Positions 24,844 through 33,244 of a stretch of 64,000 bases of DNA are shown in pieces. Where the stretch lies: assembly GCA_029781035.1 (NCBI GenBank), contig JAKOXK010000077.1:1-64000 (forward strand), written 5' to 3'. A program made the translations under genes and the position numbers. The notes beneath the pieces are model-generated. The model was not told the origin of the DNA. It made no database searches and saw nothing but the letters and a program-made list of their open reading frames with translations. This DNA is from Armatimonadota bacterium (lineage in GTDB: Bacteria > Armatimonadota > Fimbriimonadia > Fimbriimonadales > Fimbriimonadaceae). Within the stretch, counting starts at the first letter, position 1; every line of letters begins with the position of its first letter.

Positions 24844-26100
24844 ATGAAGGTTTTGGTCGTCGGTTCGGGCGGACGCGAACACGCCCTCGTCTGGAAGCTC
24901 TCTCAAGACGCCCGCGTCCTCTGCGCCCCCGGAAACGCTGGCATTTCCCAGGATTGTGAGACGTTCGACGTCGCCGCGACTGACACCCTGGGAATCTGCA
25001 GCCTGGCCCAGATCCACGACGCGGATCTTGTGGTCGTCGGCCCAGAGGATCCACTGATCGGCGGCCTCGCCGACGCTCTTGCCGAAGTGAACGTCCCTGT
25101 CTTCGGACCTTCGGCCGCCGGAGCACGGCTCGAAGCGAGCAAAGCATGGTCCAAGCAGCAGATGGCCCTTGCCGGCGTACCGACCGCGGAAGCTCAGAGC
25201 TTTACTGAACCGGCCCTTGCCCGAGACTATGTGAGGAGGCAGTTCGCAAGCGGCAGGCAAGTGGCGGTCAAGGCAAGCGGAGCGGCTGTTGGCAAGGGCG
25301 TGATCGTGTGCGACTCCGAGGATCAGGCGCTGGAGGCCGTCGACATGATGTTGGCTCGGGGTGAACTAGGCGAGGCGGGAGAGACCGTCGTGATCGAAGA
25401 GCGGCTGCTTGGGCGGGAGTTCTCGCTCTTGACGGTCGTCAGCGGAACCTCGTATAGGAGCCTCCCCGTGGCCCAGGATTACAAGCGGATCGGTGACGGC
25501 GACGTTGGCCCCAACACCGGTGGCATGGGTTCGTGCAGCCCGGTCGATTGGGTGGCGCCCGCTCTCATCGAGGAGACGGAAGCCGCGATCGTCGAGCCGA
25601 TGGTCCGCCAACTGAGCAGCCAAGGAGTGGACTATCGTGGGATCCTCTTCTCAGGCCTCATGGTCGTGGACGGCAAGCCACTCTGTCTCGAGTACAACGT
25701 GAGGTCAGGCGATCCAGAGACACAAAGCGTCGTCCGGCGGATTGACAACAGCTTTGCTGAACTGCTGCTGGCTGCTGCTATCGGCTCCGAACTGCCTGAA
25801 GTGAAGGTCAAAAGCTCCGCAGTCGTGACCGTGGTGGCAGCTAGCCAGGGCTATCCCGGAGCTTATGAGAAGGGCAAAGAGATCGTCGTCGGACCGATGC
25901 CCGAAGGCGTTGTCTTATTCCACGCAGGCACAAAACTCGATGGGGGGAAGCTCGTCACCAATGGCGGTCGCGTGATCGGCGTGAGCGCTGAATCCGAGAC
26001 GCTTGAAAGAGCCCGGGCCCTCGCCTATCTCGGAATCTCGCACGTTTCCTTCGAGGGCATGTGCTTTCGGTCAGACATTGCCAAGCCTCTCATGCCGTAG
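24844..26100 (+). CDS. purD: Phosphoribosylamine-glycine ligase (GAR synthetase)
   Basis: Second step of purine synthesis. A 418-residue ATP-grasp enzyme with N-terminal VVGSGGREHALVWKL, the ligand site LVVVGPEDPLIGGLADAL, the ATP-grasp VAVKASGAAVGKGVIVC and VVIEERLLGREFSLL, and the characteristic GPNTGGMGSCSPV. Complete in length. It stands at the head of a probable transcription unit: the first of three unknown secreted proteins begins 11 bp after its stop. purB lies about 5 kb downstream on the same strand. Confidence 0.96.
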   Translation: MKVLVVGSGGREHALVWKLSQDARVLCAPGNAGISQDCETFDVAATDTLGICSLAQIHDADLVVVGPEDPLIGGLADALAEVNVPVFGPSAAGARLEASKAWSKQQMALAGVPTAEAQSFTEPALARDYVRRQFASGRQVAVKASGAAVGKGVIVCDSEDQALEAVDMMLARGELGEAGETVVIEERLLGREFSLLTVVSGTSYRSLPVAQDYKRIGDGDVGPNTGGMGSCSPVDWVAPALIEETEAAIVEPMVRQLSSQGVDYRGILFSGLMVVDGKPLCLEYNVRSGDPETQSVVRRIDNSFAELLLAAAIGSELPEVKVKSSAVVTVVAASQGYPGAYEKGKEIVVGPMPEGVVLFHAGTKLDGGKLVTNGGRVIGVSAESETLERARALAYLGISHVSFEGMCFRSDIAKPLMP

Positions 26101-26103
26101 ACT
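26098..26103 (+). promoter_or_regulatory. Candidate -10 box before the three-gene secreted-protein cluster
   Basis: TAGACT spans the purD stop codon and precedes the ATG at 26112 by 8 nt. It may give the cluster its own short-leader transcript besides readthrough from purD. Confidence 0.35.
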
Positions 26104-26111
26104 ACAGGCGG

Positions 26112-27335
26112 ATGCGCTGGGTCGCCTTAGCCTTGTTCGTGGCGGCGGGCTGCGCCAAAGCGCCTGCTCCCAGGTATCGGGACAGTCTGGCCACGGTCGT
26201 GACGCACCCGACAGGAAAGAACGGGTACGAGGACTTTGTTCGTGCCGCCAAGCTGACGAACAGCCCTGCTTTTCGTCGGAGACTGCAGCTTTGTGCCACT
26301 ACGACGGGCCCACAGGCGAACACCTTGCGACGGGCACTGGTCTCGGACTATGGAGCCGTCTTTAAAGACATTCAAGACGGGCTCTCGAAGCCCGTTATGT
26401 ACACGATCGCAAAGCCGACAGCGATGACGTTGTTCCCTGAACTGTCCGAGTTCAAGGCGATCGCCAAACTCATGATCGTGAAAGCCGAGGTCGAATTCGC
26501 GGAAGGTCAGCAGGACGCGGCGGCGAGCACTCTGGCTCAAGTTCTCGACTTCGCACGGGTCGTCCGACCGACCAACGGCGTCGTCCACTATCTCGTCGCG
26601 ATCTCGATGGAGTCTCTTGGCTGTTCGGCCGTCGCCAACCATCTTGGAGAACTGAGCGTGCGTGGAGCGAAAAGTCTTGAAGCTGCTGCGGACCGCTCGT
26701 TGCACGAAAGTGGTCTGCAGTCGGTGATCGAGACGGAGTTCACCATGCTCGACCGGTCGCTGGCTGCGATTGCCGACCGAATGCGAGGGTTCACGCCACA
26801 AGACCGGGCGAGGAGCACCGAGGAAGAGGATCTTGCCGCCAAGTCGTGGGGTGCAGGCGCATCGTCGGCTCAGGGTGGCTTCAGCACTGTCAGCCGTCAG
26901 AAGTACCGAGAAGCTGCCGACGCCGCCGAGTCACTTCTGAGTCGGCCGGAGTCGGAGTGGTCGGCCGCGATCGGATCATCGCCCACAGAGTATTTGGACG
27001 TCAACAGCGCCGAATCGATGGCGATCGACAAGGCTGGACTGAGCGTCCCCTCGGCTGGGGGTACAGTTCTTGTCGAGCTCAAACATCGGGCGCGAATGCG
27101 GATCCTCCGGCTCATCTGCCGGGTCATCGTCTATCGTGGCGAGCACAAGAAACTGCCTCCTGCACTCGCATCTGTCGCTGACGGGCCGACGCGTTTTGAT
27201 CCCATTACGGGAAGAGACTTCCGATACGAGGTCTTTCCAGACCATTTCGAGTTGTACACTGGAGGAACAGGGGTCACCGGCAGGATCGATCTTGCCAACC
27301 GCAAGGTGAAGGTGGCCATAAAGGCTGCCCAATGA
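26112..27335 (+). CDS. Secreted lipoprotein of a three-copy tandem family, member A
   Basis: From the ATG at 26112 the 407-residue product has a lipoprotein signal (MRWVALALFVAAGC). Near the N-terminus stands THPTGKNGYEDFVRAA, which recurs in the next two genes. The middle is helical (SEFKAIAKLMIVKAEVEFAEGQ). The C-terminus reads RMRILRLICRVIVYRGEHKKLPPALA...FDPITGRDFRYEVFPDHFELYTGG, a pattern (LP-x-L, DP-x-TG, YELYS) also seen at the end of many planctomycete and armatimonad secreted proteins. I know no function. It overlaps the next gene by ATGA, so the three are co-translated. Confidence 0.8.
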   Translation: MRWVALALFVAAGCAKAPAPRYRDSLATVVTHPTGKNGYEDFVRAAKLTNSPAFRRRLQLCATTTGPQANTLRRALVSDYGAVFKDIQDGLSKPVMYTIAKPTAMTLFPELSEFKAIAKLMIVKAEVEFAEGQQDAAASTLAQVLDFARVVRPTNGVVHYLVAISMESLGCSAVANHLGELSVRGAKSLEAAADRSLHESGLQSVIETEFTMLDRSLAAIADRMRGFTPQDRARSTEEEDLAAKSWGAGASSAQGGFSTVSRQKYREAADAAESLLSRPESEWSAAIGSSPTEYLDVNSAESMAIDKAGLSVPSAGGTVLVELKHRARMRILRLICRVIVYRGEHKKLPPALASVADGPTRFDPITGRDFRYEVFPDHFELYTGGTGVTGRIDLANRKVKVAIKAAQ

Positions 27336-28591
27336 GCGGGAGATACGGGAAGTTCATCGTGGTCGCGGTCACCGTCTTGTCGCAGACGTGTCTGGGACAA
27401 ACAACGATCACTGCTGACAGTCTGTTCGACACAGTGATCGGCCAGGACTCCGGTAAGAACGGTTATGCCGACTTTGTCCGGGCTGCCGGGTTGGCCCTTG
27501 ACCGAGACTTCCAGGAAACGTTGGCGAGGGTTCCTAATCCAGGTGCTCCTGGGTGGCTCACGGGCCAGAGGAACGCGGTGCAAACGCACCTTGAAATCCT
27601 CGATCGCATCGAGGCGGGCTTGCGCAAGCCAGTGCAGTACCCCAACCTAGCTTTTTCGTTGTCACAACGCTTCCCTGAGCTGCCGTTGTTTCGGGACATC
27701 GGCCATTGGCTCGAGTGCAAGGCGAACGTGGACTTTGCTGACGGGGCGCCCGAGAGCGCCGTCGCCAAACTCGCCATGGCACTGGATCTCGGAACAGCGG
27801 TTGCGGCGACCGGTGGTCTCGACCACTACCGGTGTGGTGTGGCCATTCACATGAACGCCCTCGCCACCATCGACCGGAACCTCAGTCGGATCACTCTGGA
27901 GGGCTCCAAGCGGCTGCAACGGTCAGCAGAGCTCGCGCTACGGGCATCCCAATTGACGAACAACCTCGTGACCGAGCGACAGGCCCTCGACAAGTCAGTG
28001 GCCCTCCTGATGGGTTCAGGGATGAAAGACGAACTGGCAAACTTCGGCCTCAAAACATCAACAGACGGCCCGTCGGTCCCGTCGAGGTGGTCCACTCTCT
28101 CGGCTCAGGAGAGACAGACGGTCATGAGCGCCGTACTCACCGAACAAGGTACACGGTTCGACGGGCTGGCAGCGGCCTTGCGGGAGCCGGAATCGACATG
28201 GATTCTGGGCAAGGGATTCCCTGGCCTCGAACCGGAAACCCCATCTGACGAGAGCCCGCTCGGTTTCCTCGTGATGCGGCTCGGAGCGATCGACAAATCA
28301 CTCCTCAAGGTCGAGGCGATGCACAGAGTTAGGTTGCGGCTCCTCCGTCTCCATGCCAAGATCATTGAGTACCGCTGGCGGACGCTCAAACTTCCCACTG
28401 ACCTGGGTCAGCTCCATGACGAAAACGCGGTTAAGGATCCGCTTACCGTTCTTCCGTTCATCTACAAAGTCGATTCCCGCAAATATGAGTTGTTCTCGGC
28501 TGGCGATCCTCAGTCGGGGCCGATCGGACTGGTCGATGCCGCGGCACCCGGACGCCCCAAAGGCGCAGGCACAAGTGGAGGCCATTCATGA
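27332..28591 (+). CDS. Secreted protein of the three-copy tandem family, member B
   Basis: A 419-residue paralogue. It has a Sec-type signal (MSGRYGKFIVVAVTVLSQTCLG), possibly cleaved by signal peptidase I rather than lipidated because the lipobox is poor. The family motif is SGKNGYADFVRAAGL, followed by LFRDIGHWLECKANVDFADG and a C-terminal RLRLLRLHAKIIEYRWRTLKLPTDLGQL...KDPLTVLPFIYKVDSRKYELFSAG. It is flanked by ATGA overlaps on both sides. The three genes look like an old triplication with identity confined to the motifs. The function is unknown. Confidence 0.8.
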   Translation: MSGRYGKFIVVAVTVLSQTCLGQTTITADSLFDTVIGQDSGKNGYADFVRAAGLALDRDFQETLARVPNPGAPGWLTGQRNAVQTHLEILDRIEAGLRKPVQYPNLAFSLSQRFPELPLFRDIGHWLECKANVDFADGAPESAVAKLAMALDLGTAVAATGGLDHYRCGVAIHMNALATIDRNLSRITLEGSKRLQRSAELALRASQLTNNLVTERQALDKSVALLMGSGMKDELANFGLKTSTDGPSVPSRWSTLSAQERQTVMSAVLTEQGTRFDGLAAALREPESTWILGKGFPGLEPETPSDESPLGFLVMRLGAIDKSLLKVEAMHRVRLRLLRLHAKIIEYRWRTLKLPTDLGQLHDENAVKDPLTVLPFIYKVDSRKYELFSAGDPQSGPIGLVDAAAPGRPKGAGTSGGHS

Positions 28592-29808
28592 GCCTTGTCG
28601 CGGCTATCGTGCTTTTGGCCTGCTCTCAGACCAAGCCGTCGCGCTTTCAGACGGTCTGCCCGCACCCAACAGGACGGAACGGGTACGAGGAGTACCTTCA
28701 AGCAGCTGACTGTGCGCAGGCTCCCGCCTTTCGCGCAGCGCGCACGGCCTACGATGCGGCCATCGCGGCCGGGAGGCCCTGTCTCGATGAAGCCAGGCAA
28801 ATGGTGCGCCTCTCGGGTTCCATCCAGCAGTTGGTCAAGGTCGGAAACCGGAAGCCGGTGAGTGACCCGCGGGTCGACATGGACAACAGCACCGTTTTCA
28901 CGGAGTACGCAGCGTTCAAAGACATTGCCAAGTACCTCGAAAGTGCGGCGAACGTGGACTTTGCCGAGGGTCGTCCCCGTCAGGGCGCCGAAACGCTGAC
29001 CGACGGAATCGTCTTCGCGGAGCGGCTTATGAACACAGGCGTTCTGATCACTTACCTTGTCGGGGCTGCTGAACAGTCCATACAGTTGCGTGGCTTTGCC
29101 AACCACTTGAGCGAAATCCCCGTTGCCGAGGATCGCTCCATCGCTTCGTTGTGTGACGCGTGGATCGGACAAAACCCCTTGGCGGGAACGTTTGCCAAGG
29201 AGACGAGATACACCAGCAAAGCCCTGGCGGACATGATCCAAAACCCCTCTTCGATCAGCGACTGGGGCGTCGACGAGGATGGATCGCTTTCGGCCTTGAG
29301 CCAGGAAGTTCAGAAGCTGGGGCCAGCCGGTCGAGCCCAACTTCTCAAGGAAATGACCGACAAGATGGCAGATTACAGCCATCGCATCATCGCGGTCCTT
29401 GGTTCACCCGAGCCAGAGTGGCCACAGCTCGTCCCCAAGCTGATCGGCGAGGACCCTGGAAGGGCCGGATCACTCGCGACTCGGCTCTGTCAGCTCGTCC
29501 TGCCAGTCTATGGGCAGGTTTTTGCCGCCGAACTCAAACGGCGCACGCAACTCAGGCTATTACGCCTCCACCTGCTCGTCGAAGCCAAGCGGTTGGAGAC
29601 CGGCGTCTTGCCCACGTCCCTAGCGGAACTCAACGATCAGAACCTCGTCAGGGATCCCGTGAACGGTAGGGAGTTTGTGTACGTGCCTCGTGGCCGCTAC
29701 TACGAGCTCTACAGCCTGGGAAACGGACTCATCAACCGCATGGATCTCGTGTACAAAGCCTCCGCGGCCGCGGATTCTGCTTCCCCGCAGGTCACGATCC
29801 GGCCATAA
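28588..29808 (+). CDS. Secreted lipoprotein of the three-copy tandem family, member C
   Basis: A 406-residue paralogue with a lipoprotein signal MSLVAAIVLLAC and the motif PHPTGRNGYEEYLQAADC. The middle segment AAFKDIAKYLESAANVDFAEG matches member A and B at the same place. The C-terminus QLRLLRLHLLVEAKRLETGVLPTSLAEL...RDPVNGREFVYVPRGRYYELYSLGNG is the clearest version of the family tail. It closes the coupled trio; an ECF sigma factor gene follows after 105 bp. The function is unknown. Confidence 0.8.
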   Translation: MSLVAAIVLLACSQTKPSRFQTVCPHPTGRNGYEEYLQAADCAQAPAFRAARTAYDAAIAAGRPCLDEARQMVRLSGSIQQLVKVGNRKPVSDPRVDMDNSTVFTEYAAFKDIAKYLESAANVDFAEGRPRQGAETLTDGIVFAERLMNTGVLITYLVGAAEQSIQLRGFANHLSEIPVAEDRSIASLCDAWIGQNPLAGTFAKETRYTSKALADMIQNPSSISDWGVDEDGSLSALSQEVQKLGPAGRAQLLKEMTDKMADYSHRIIAVLGSPEPEWPQLVPKLIGEDPGRAGSLATRLCQLVLPVYGQVFAAELKRRTQLRLLRLHLLVEAKRLETGVLPTSLAELNDQNLVRDPVNGREFVYVPRGRYYELYSLGNGLINRMDLVYKASAAADSASPQVTIRP

Positions 29809-29913
29809 TCCTGACTGGACTTTCGAGCTTCCTGATCCACCGAGGATGCCAGTGGGAACCAATCTCCTGGAAGGCGCATTCTGATCGGCAGTTGTTTCTG
29901 ACCAACGATCGAC

Positions 29914-30471
29914 ATGATTGCGTTCTCAACGGACTTGGTGCCTCCAGTCCATGACTCGAGGAGCGGTTTTTTGGCGGGCACCCGTCCGACTGACTTTGAG
30001 AAGGCTGTAGTCGGGGAACTGGCCGTCTTGTACCGCGTTGCAAGGCGTATGGGCGCCAGTCCGGAGGAGTCCGAGGATTTGGTCCAGACGACGATGGTGA
30101 AGGCCTTTCGCAAGTGGCATCAATTCGATGGTAGGTTCCTGAGGAGCTGGCTGGTGCGGATCCTTCGCAACGAGCGTATGGCCGGGCTTAGAACCCGAAA
30201 ACCTGAAGTGGACTGGGAGGAAGTCACCGAGGACTCGGTCGTGGAGGAGCCCTTTTGGGGCACGGTCGAGACGAACATGGAAGCAGAGCGCATCCTGGCC
30301 GCATTGGACGGCCTGCCCGAGCCGTATCGCACCATGGTGCAACTGTGCGATGTGGAACAGATGAGCTACGAGGAAGCTGCTGTCGCGATGGAGATTCCGA
30401 TTGGGACGGTAAGGTCTCGGCTGTTTCGGGCGCGGATCGAGCTCCGAAAGAGGTTGGGGGTGAGTCGGTGA
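29914..30471 (+). CDS. ECF-type RNA polymerase sigma factor
   Basis: A 185-residue sigma-70-like factor with region 2 (ESEDLVQTTMVKAFRKWHQF; RSWLVRILRNERMAGLRTRK) and region 4 (ALDGLPEPYRTMVQL; MSYEEAAVAMEIPIGTVRSRLFRARIELRKRL). The first 25 residues before the conserved part are poorly supported; a later start is possible. Its stop overlaps the GTG of the next gene (GTGA), which encodes a membrane protein with the layout of an anti-sigma factor. The pair could respond to an envelope signal; the three secreted proteins just upstream are possible targets. Confidence 0.9.
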   Translation: MIAFSTDLVPPVHDSRSGFLAGTRPTDFEKAVVGELAVLYRVARRMGASPEESEDLVQTTMVKAFRKWHQFDGRFLRSWLVRILRNERMAGLRTRKPEVDWEEVTEDSVVEEPFWGTVETNMEAERILAALDGLPEPYRTMVQLCDVEQMSYEEAAVAMEIPIGTVRSRLFRARIELRKRLGVSR

Positions 30472-31181
30472 CTCCGATCGACTGGCAGGCCTATTTGGAC
30501 GGAAGCCTCGGCCCTGAGGACACCGCTCGGGCCAATCAACTCCTCGAGGTCGATCCTCGAGCGAAGTCAGAGTTCGAGGGCCTGAAGGCTCTGAGGGACC
30601 ACCTGTCAGGCCTTGCGCACCTGGAGCCCATCCCGTTTGGCCGTCTGGAATCGGGCATGCGCTCGGTTCGCCGCGTGAAGCGGATCCGGTGGACTCTTGG
30701 AACCGCCGCAGCCGCTGTCGCCTTGACGGCGTTTGGTTTGGCTTTTACAGACTACCATCGGAAGCGGCCCGTGAGGTTCGAGACTTCGGCTCCCTTGGCG
30801 ACGTTGTGTGTGACCAACGCCTCGGAAGTCGCCGACTTTGTCGGTTCGCACGCAGGCTTTTCCTGTCGGTCGTTCGATCCACGGCCCGTTGCCACCGTCA
30901 ACACGGTCAGCTACGGCGCTGGTTGGGTCTGCTACCTCCTCGACGCGAACCGGAAATCGGTCGGTCTTTATGTCCGCAAGCATGACGGGAAGTTGGACTG
31001 GCTTCCCCAACTGTCAGCCGGAGGCTACCGGTACTCAGTGTGCGGTTCCGAACAGACACCGGGGATCGGCTGGGAGCAAGGGAGTTTCGAGTTCTTCTTG
31101 ATCGGTGATTCTTCTGAGGCACTAGCCCGACTGGCGAACGAACTCAGGGAGAAGACTGAGGCCATCGTGCGGGACCAGTAG
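30468..31181 (+). CDS. Probable membrane-bound anti-sigma factor
   Basis: Start taken at GTG 30468 inside the sigma stop, giving 237 residues; the ORF track extension to 30255 lies inside the sigma gene. The N-terminus WQAYLDGSLGPEDTARANQLLEVDP has the short helical pattern of cytosolic anti-sigma domains (ExLD/YLDG-type) but no zinc HxxxCxxC motif. One membrane segment follows (WTLGTAAAAVALTAFGLAF), then a periplasmic domain with several cysteines. The role is inferred from position and layout rather than from a clear family motif. Confidence 0.75.
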   Translation: MTPIDWQAYLDGSLGPEDTARANQLLEVDPRAKSEFEGLKALRDHLSGLAHLEPIPFGRLESGMRSVRRVKRIRWTLGTAAAAVALTAFGLAFTDYHRKRPVRFETSAPLATLCVTNASEVADFVGSHAGFSCRSFDPRPVATVNTVSYGAGWVCYLLDANRKSVGLYVRKHDGKLDWLPQLSAGGYRYSVCGSEQTPGIGWEQGSFEFFLIGDSSEALARLANELREKTEAIVRDQ

Positions 31182-31194
31182 GTTCTGAATCGGG

Positions 31195-32538
31195 TTGAGC
31201 GAGAGGTACCCTCGCGGAGTGATCGACCGCTATTGCACCCCTGCGATGAGTGCTATCTGGAGCCGCGAAGCCAAGTATCAAAAGTGGCTCGAAGTCGAAC
31301 TGGCGATCTGTGAGGGCTGGGTTTTGGCTGGGGTCATGCCCGAGTCAGACATGGCGGCCGTTCGCGATCGTGCAGGGTTCGACCTGGTGCGGTGCGATGA
31401 GATCGAGCGGGTGACGAGGCATGACCTGATGGCCTTTGTTCGCAACGTCAGCGAGCGCGTGTCCGGAATCGACGGGCTCTCTCCGGAAGCCGAGTTGCGA
31501 ATGGGCGACCCATCTCGGTGGATCCACTTCGGTGTGACGTCGTACGACGTGATCGACACCGCCCTCGGCATGATGCTGCGGGACAGTTGCAGCGTGATTG
31601 AGGAGTCGCTGGGCCGGTTGCAGGGTGCGGTCAAGTCACTTTTCGACCGTCACGGCCAGGTTGCTTGCATCGGCCGTACTCACGGAATCCACGCCGAGCC
31701 CGTCACATTTGGACACAAACTGCAAGGCTGGTGGTTCGAACTAGGACGCAGTGCCGAGCGAATCCGTGCCGCCCAGCGAGAGATCGCAGTTGGCAAGATC
31801 AGCGGCCCAGTCGGCATCCATGCCCACGTGTCGCCGACAATGGAGGTTGGCATCTGTAAGAGCCTCGGGCTCAGGGCCGATCCGAGCAGCACACAGATTA
31901 TCGCTCGCGACCGGCACGCCGCACTCCTGTGCGACCTTGCCGTGCTCGCTGGATCTCTCGAGAGGATCGCGACCGAGCTCCGCAACCTTCAGCGGACTGA
32001 AATCCTGGAAGTTCAGGAGGAGTTTGCCGCCGGCCAGACAGGAAGCAGTGCCATGCCCCACAAGCGCAACCCCTGGAACAGCGAGACAGTCTGTGGCCTT
32101 GCCCGCTTGGTGAGAGGGAACGCCCATGCGATGTTGGAAAGCGTCATGACCTGGCACGAACGCGATCTGACCAACTCGTCCCTGGAAAGGATCGTGTTTC
32201 CTGACACCTTTCAGGTCGTTGACTTCATGATAAACCGACTGACGCGGATCGTCAGCGGCCTTGTCGTGCTTCCTGAGCACATGTCGTCGAACCTGCGGCT
32301 CATGGGCGACCTGGTCTTCAGTGAGCACGTGATGGTCGCCTTGATCCGCCAGGGCATGAGCCGCGAAGGCGCCTATAAGGTTGCACAGCGGAACGCGGCG
32401 AAGGCTTGGGACGGCGAGGACTTCAAGGGATCCGTCGCCAACGATGCCGCCGTCAGGGAGAACTTGAGCCCAGCGCAAGTGGATGAAGCGTTCAGCCTCG
32501 AACACCACTTGCGACACGCTCCGCGTTCCCTAGACTGA
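31195..32538 (+). CDS. purB: Adenylosuccinate lyase
   Basis: Catalyses two fumarate-releasing steps in purine synthesis. The 447 residues carry the fumarase/aspartase-superfamily signature GSSAMPHKRNP, the HFGVTSYDVIDTALG and GRTHGIHAEPVTFGHKL active-site segments, and the family C-terminus. The start codon is TTG at 31195, 13 bp after the anti-sigma stop; alternative starts further in would cut the conserved RYCTPAMSAIWS. The last 9 bases overlap the convergent gene at 32530. Confidence 0.96.
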   Translation: MSERYPRGVIDRYCTPAMSAIWSREAKYQKWLEVELAICEGWVLAGVMPESDMAAVRDRAGFDLVRCDEIERVTRHDLMAFVRNVSERVSGIDGLSPEAELRMGDPSRWIHFGVTSYDVIDTALGMMLRDSCSVIEESLGRLQGAVKSLFDRHGQVACIGRTHGIHAEPVTFGHKLQGWWFELGRSAERIRAAQREIAVGKISGPVGIHAHVSPTMEVGICKSLGLRADPSSTQIIARDRHAALLCDLAVLAGSLERIATELRNLQRTEILEVQEEFAAGQTGSSAMPHKRNPWNSETVCGLARLVRGNAHAMLESVMTWHERDLTNSSLERIVFPDTFQVVDFMINRLTRIVSGLVVLPEHMSSNLRLMGDLVFSEHVMVALIRQGMSREGAYKVAQRNAAKAWDGEDFKGSVANDAAVRENLSPAQVDEAFSLEHHLRHAPRSLD

Positions 32539-33153
32539 GCGCGTGTCTCCGTCCTCTTCGCCGAAGTCGAACTTCTCACCTAGCATCGATTTCCACTGCT
32601 TGCGCTGGTCGTCGGTCAACAGGACGTCAATCTTCTTCTCAGCCACGTATTGAAGTTCCTTGAGCTTCTTTGTATCGATCTGTACTTGTTCCGATGAGCC
32701 ACCGTGGCTGTCCATGAAGAGGTCGGTTAGTTTCTGGCGGTAGTCGTCGATGATCTTTGTGATTTCCTCTGACTGGTCCTCTGTGACAGTAAGGCGTTTC
32801 GCGACGGCCTCGTCATCCAGGGCCAGAAGTCCAGACTTCTGGAGATAGAGTTGCTCAAACCTTGCGGCTTGTTTGGTGTCGAGACACTTGACTGCCGACT
32901 TGTCTAAATCGGCCATGTCGTCGTTCCCTGTCAATCGGATCATGATTCGACCAGTTCCGTCCTCCTGCACGGAATCGCCCAGGGCGTCGCTTATCATCTT
33001 GTACTGTTCGGCGCCGACCTTCAGGTGCTCGCGCACCTTGGGGTTCATGAGGAGGATGAACCGGGGCTGGTTGACAGGCATCTGGAACTGAGCCGACACA
33101 AGGGCCGCCGGTGCAAAAAGGGTGATGAGGAGCAGCATTCGGCAAGTGTTCAT
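32530..33153 (-). CDS. Secreted protein of unknown function
   Basis: Start at ATG 33153 gives 207 residues with a signal peptide (MNTCRMLLLITLFAPAALVSAQ). The mature part is helical and charged, with KVREHLKVGAEQYKMISDAL and a C-terminal LTDDQRKQWKSMLGEKFDFG. Such 'LTxEQ...W..MLG' endings are common in secreted proteins of Planctomycetes and Armatimonadota, without a known role. It is convergent with purB and divergent from the M14 peptidase gene. A GAGAAT box lies 7 nt before its ATG. Confidence 0.72.
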   Translation of the reverse strand: MNTCRMLLLITLFAPAALVSAQFQMPVNQPRFILLMNPKVREHLKVGAEQYKMISDALGDSVQEDGTGRIMIRLTGNDDMADLDKSAVKCLDTKQAARFEQLYLQKSGLLALDDEAVAKRLTVTEDQSEEITKIIDDYRQKLTDLFMDSHGGSSEQVQIDTKKLKELQYVAEKKIDVLLTDDQRKQWKSMLGEKFDFGEEDGDTRSV

Positions 33154-33232
33154 GAGGTTGATTCTCGAGCCGGTTACGAACCCACTGCGGCGACTTGTTC
33201 CCAAACTCTAGTCTCTTCTTGCGGTTCTCAGG

Positions 33233-33238
33233 CAGAAT
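33233..33238 (+). promoter_or_regulatory. Candidate -10 box for the M14 peptidase gene
   Basis: CAGAAT, 6 nt before the ATG at 33245, with no Shine-Dalgarno sequence. It differs from TATAAT at the first and third positions. Confidence 0.35.
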
Positions 33239-33244
33239 GAACCC

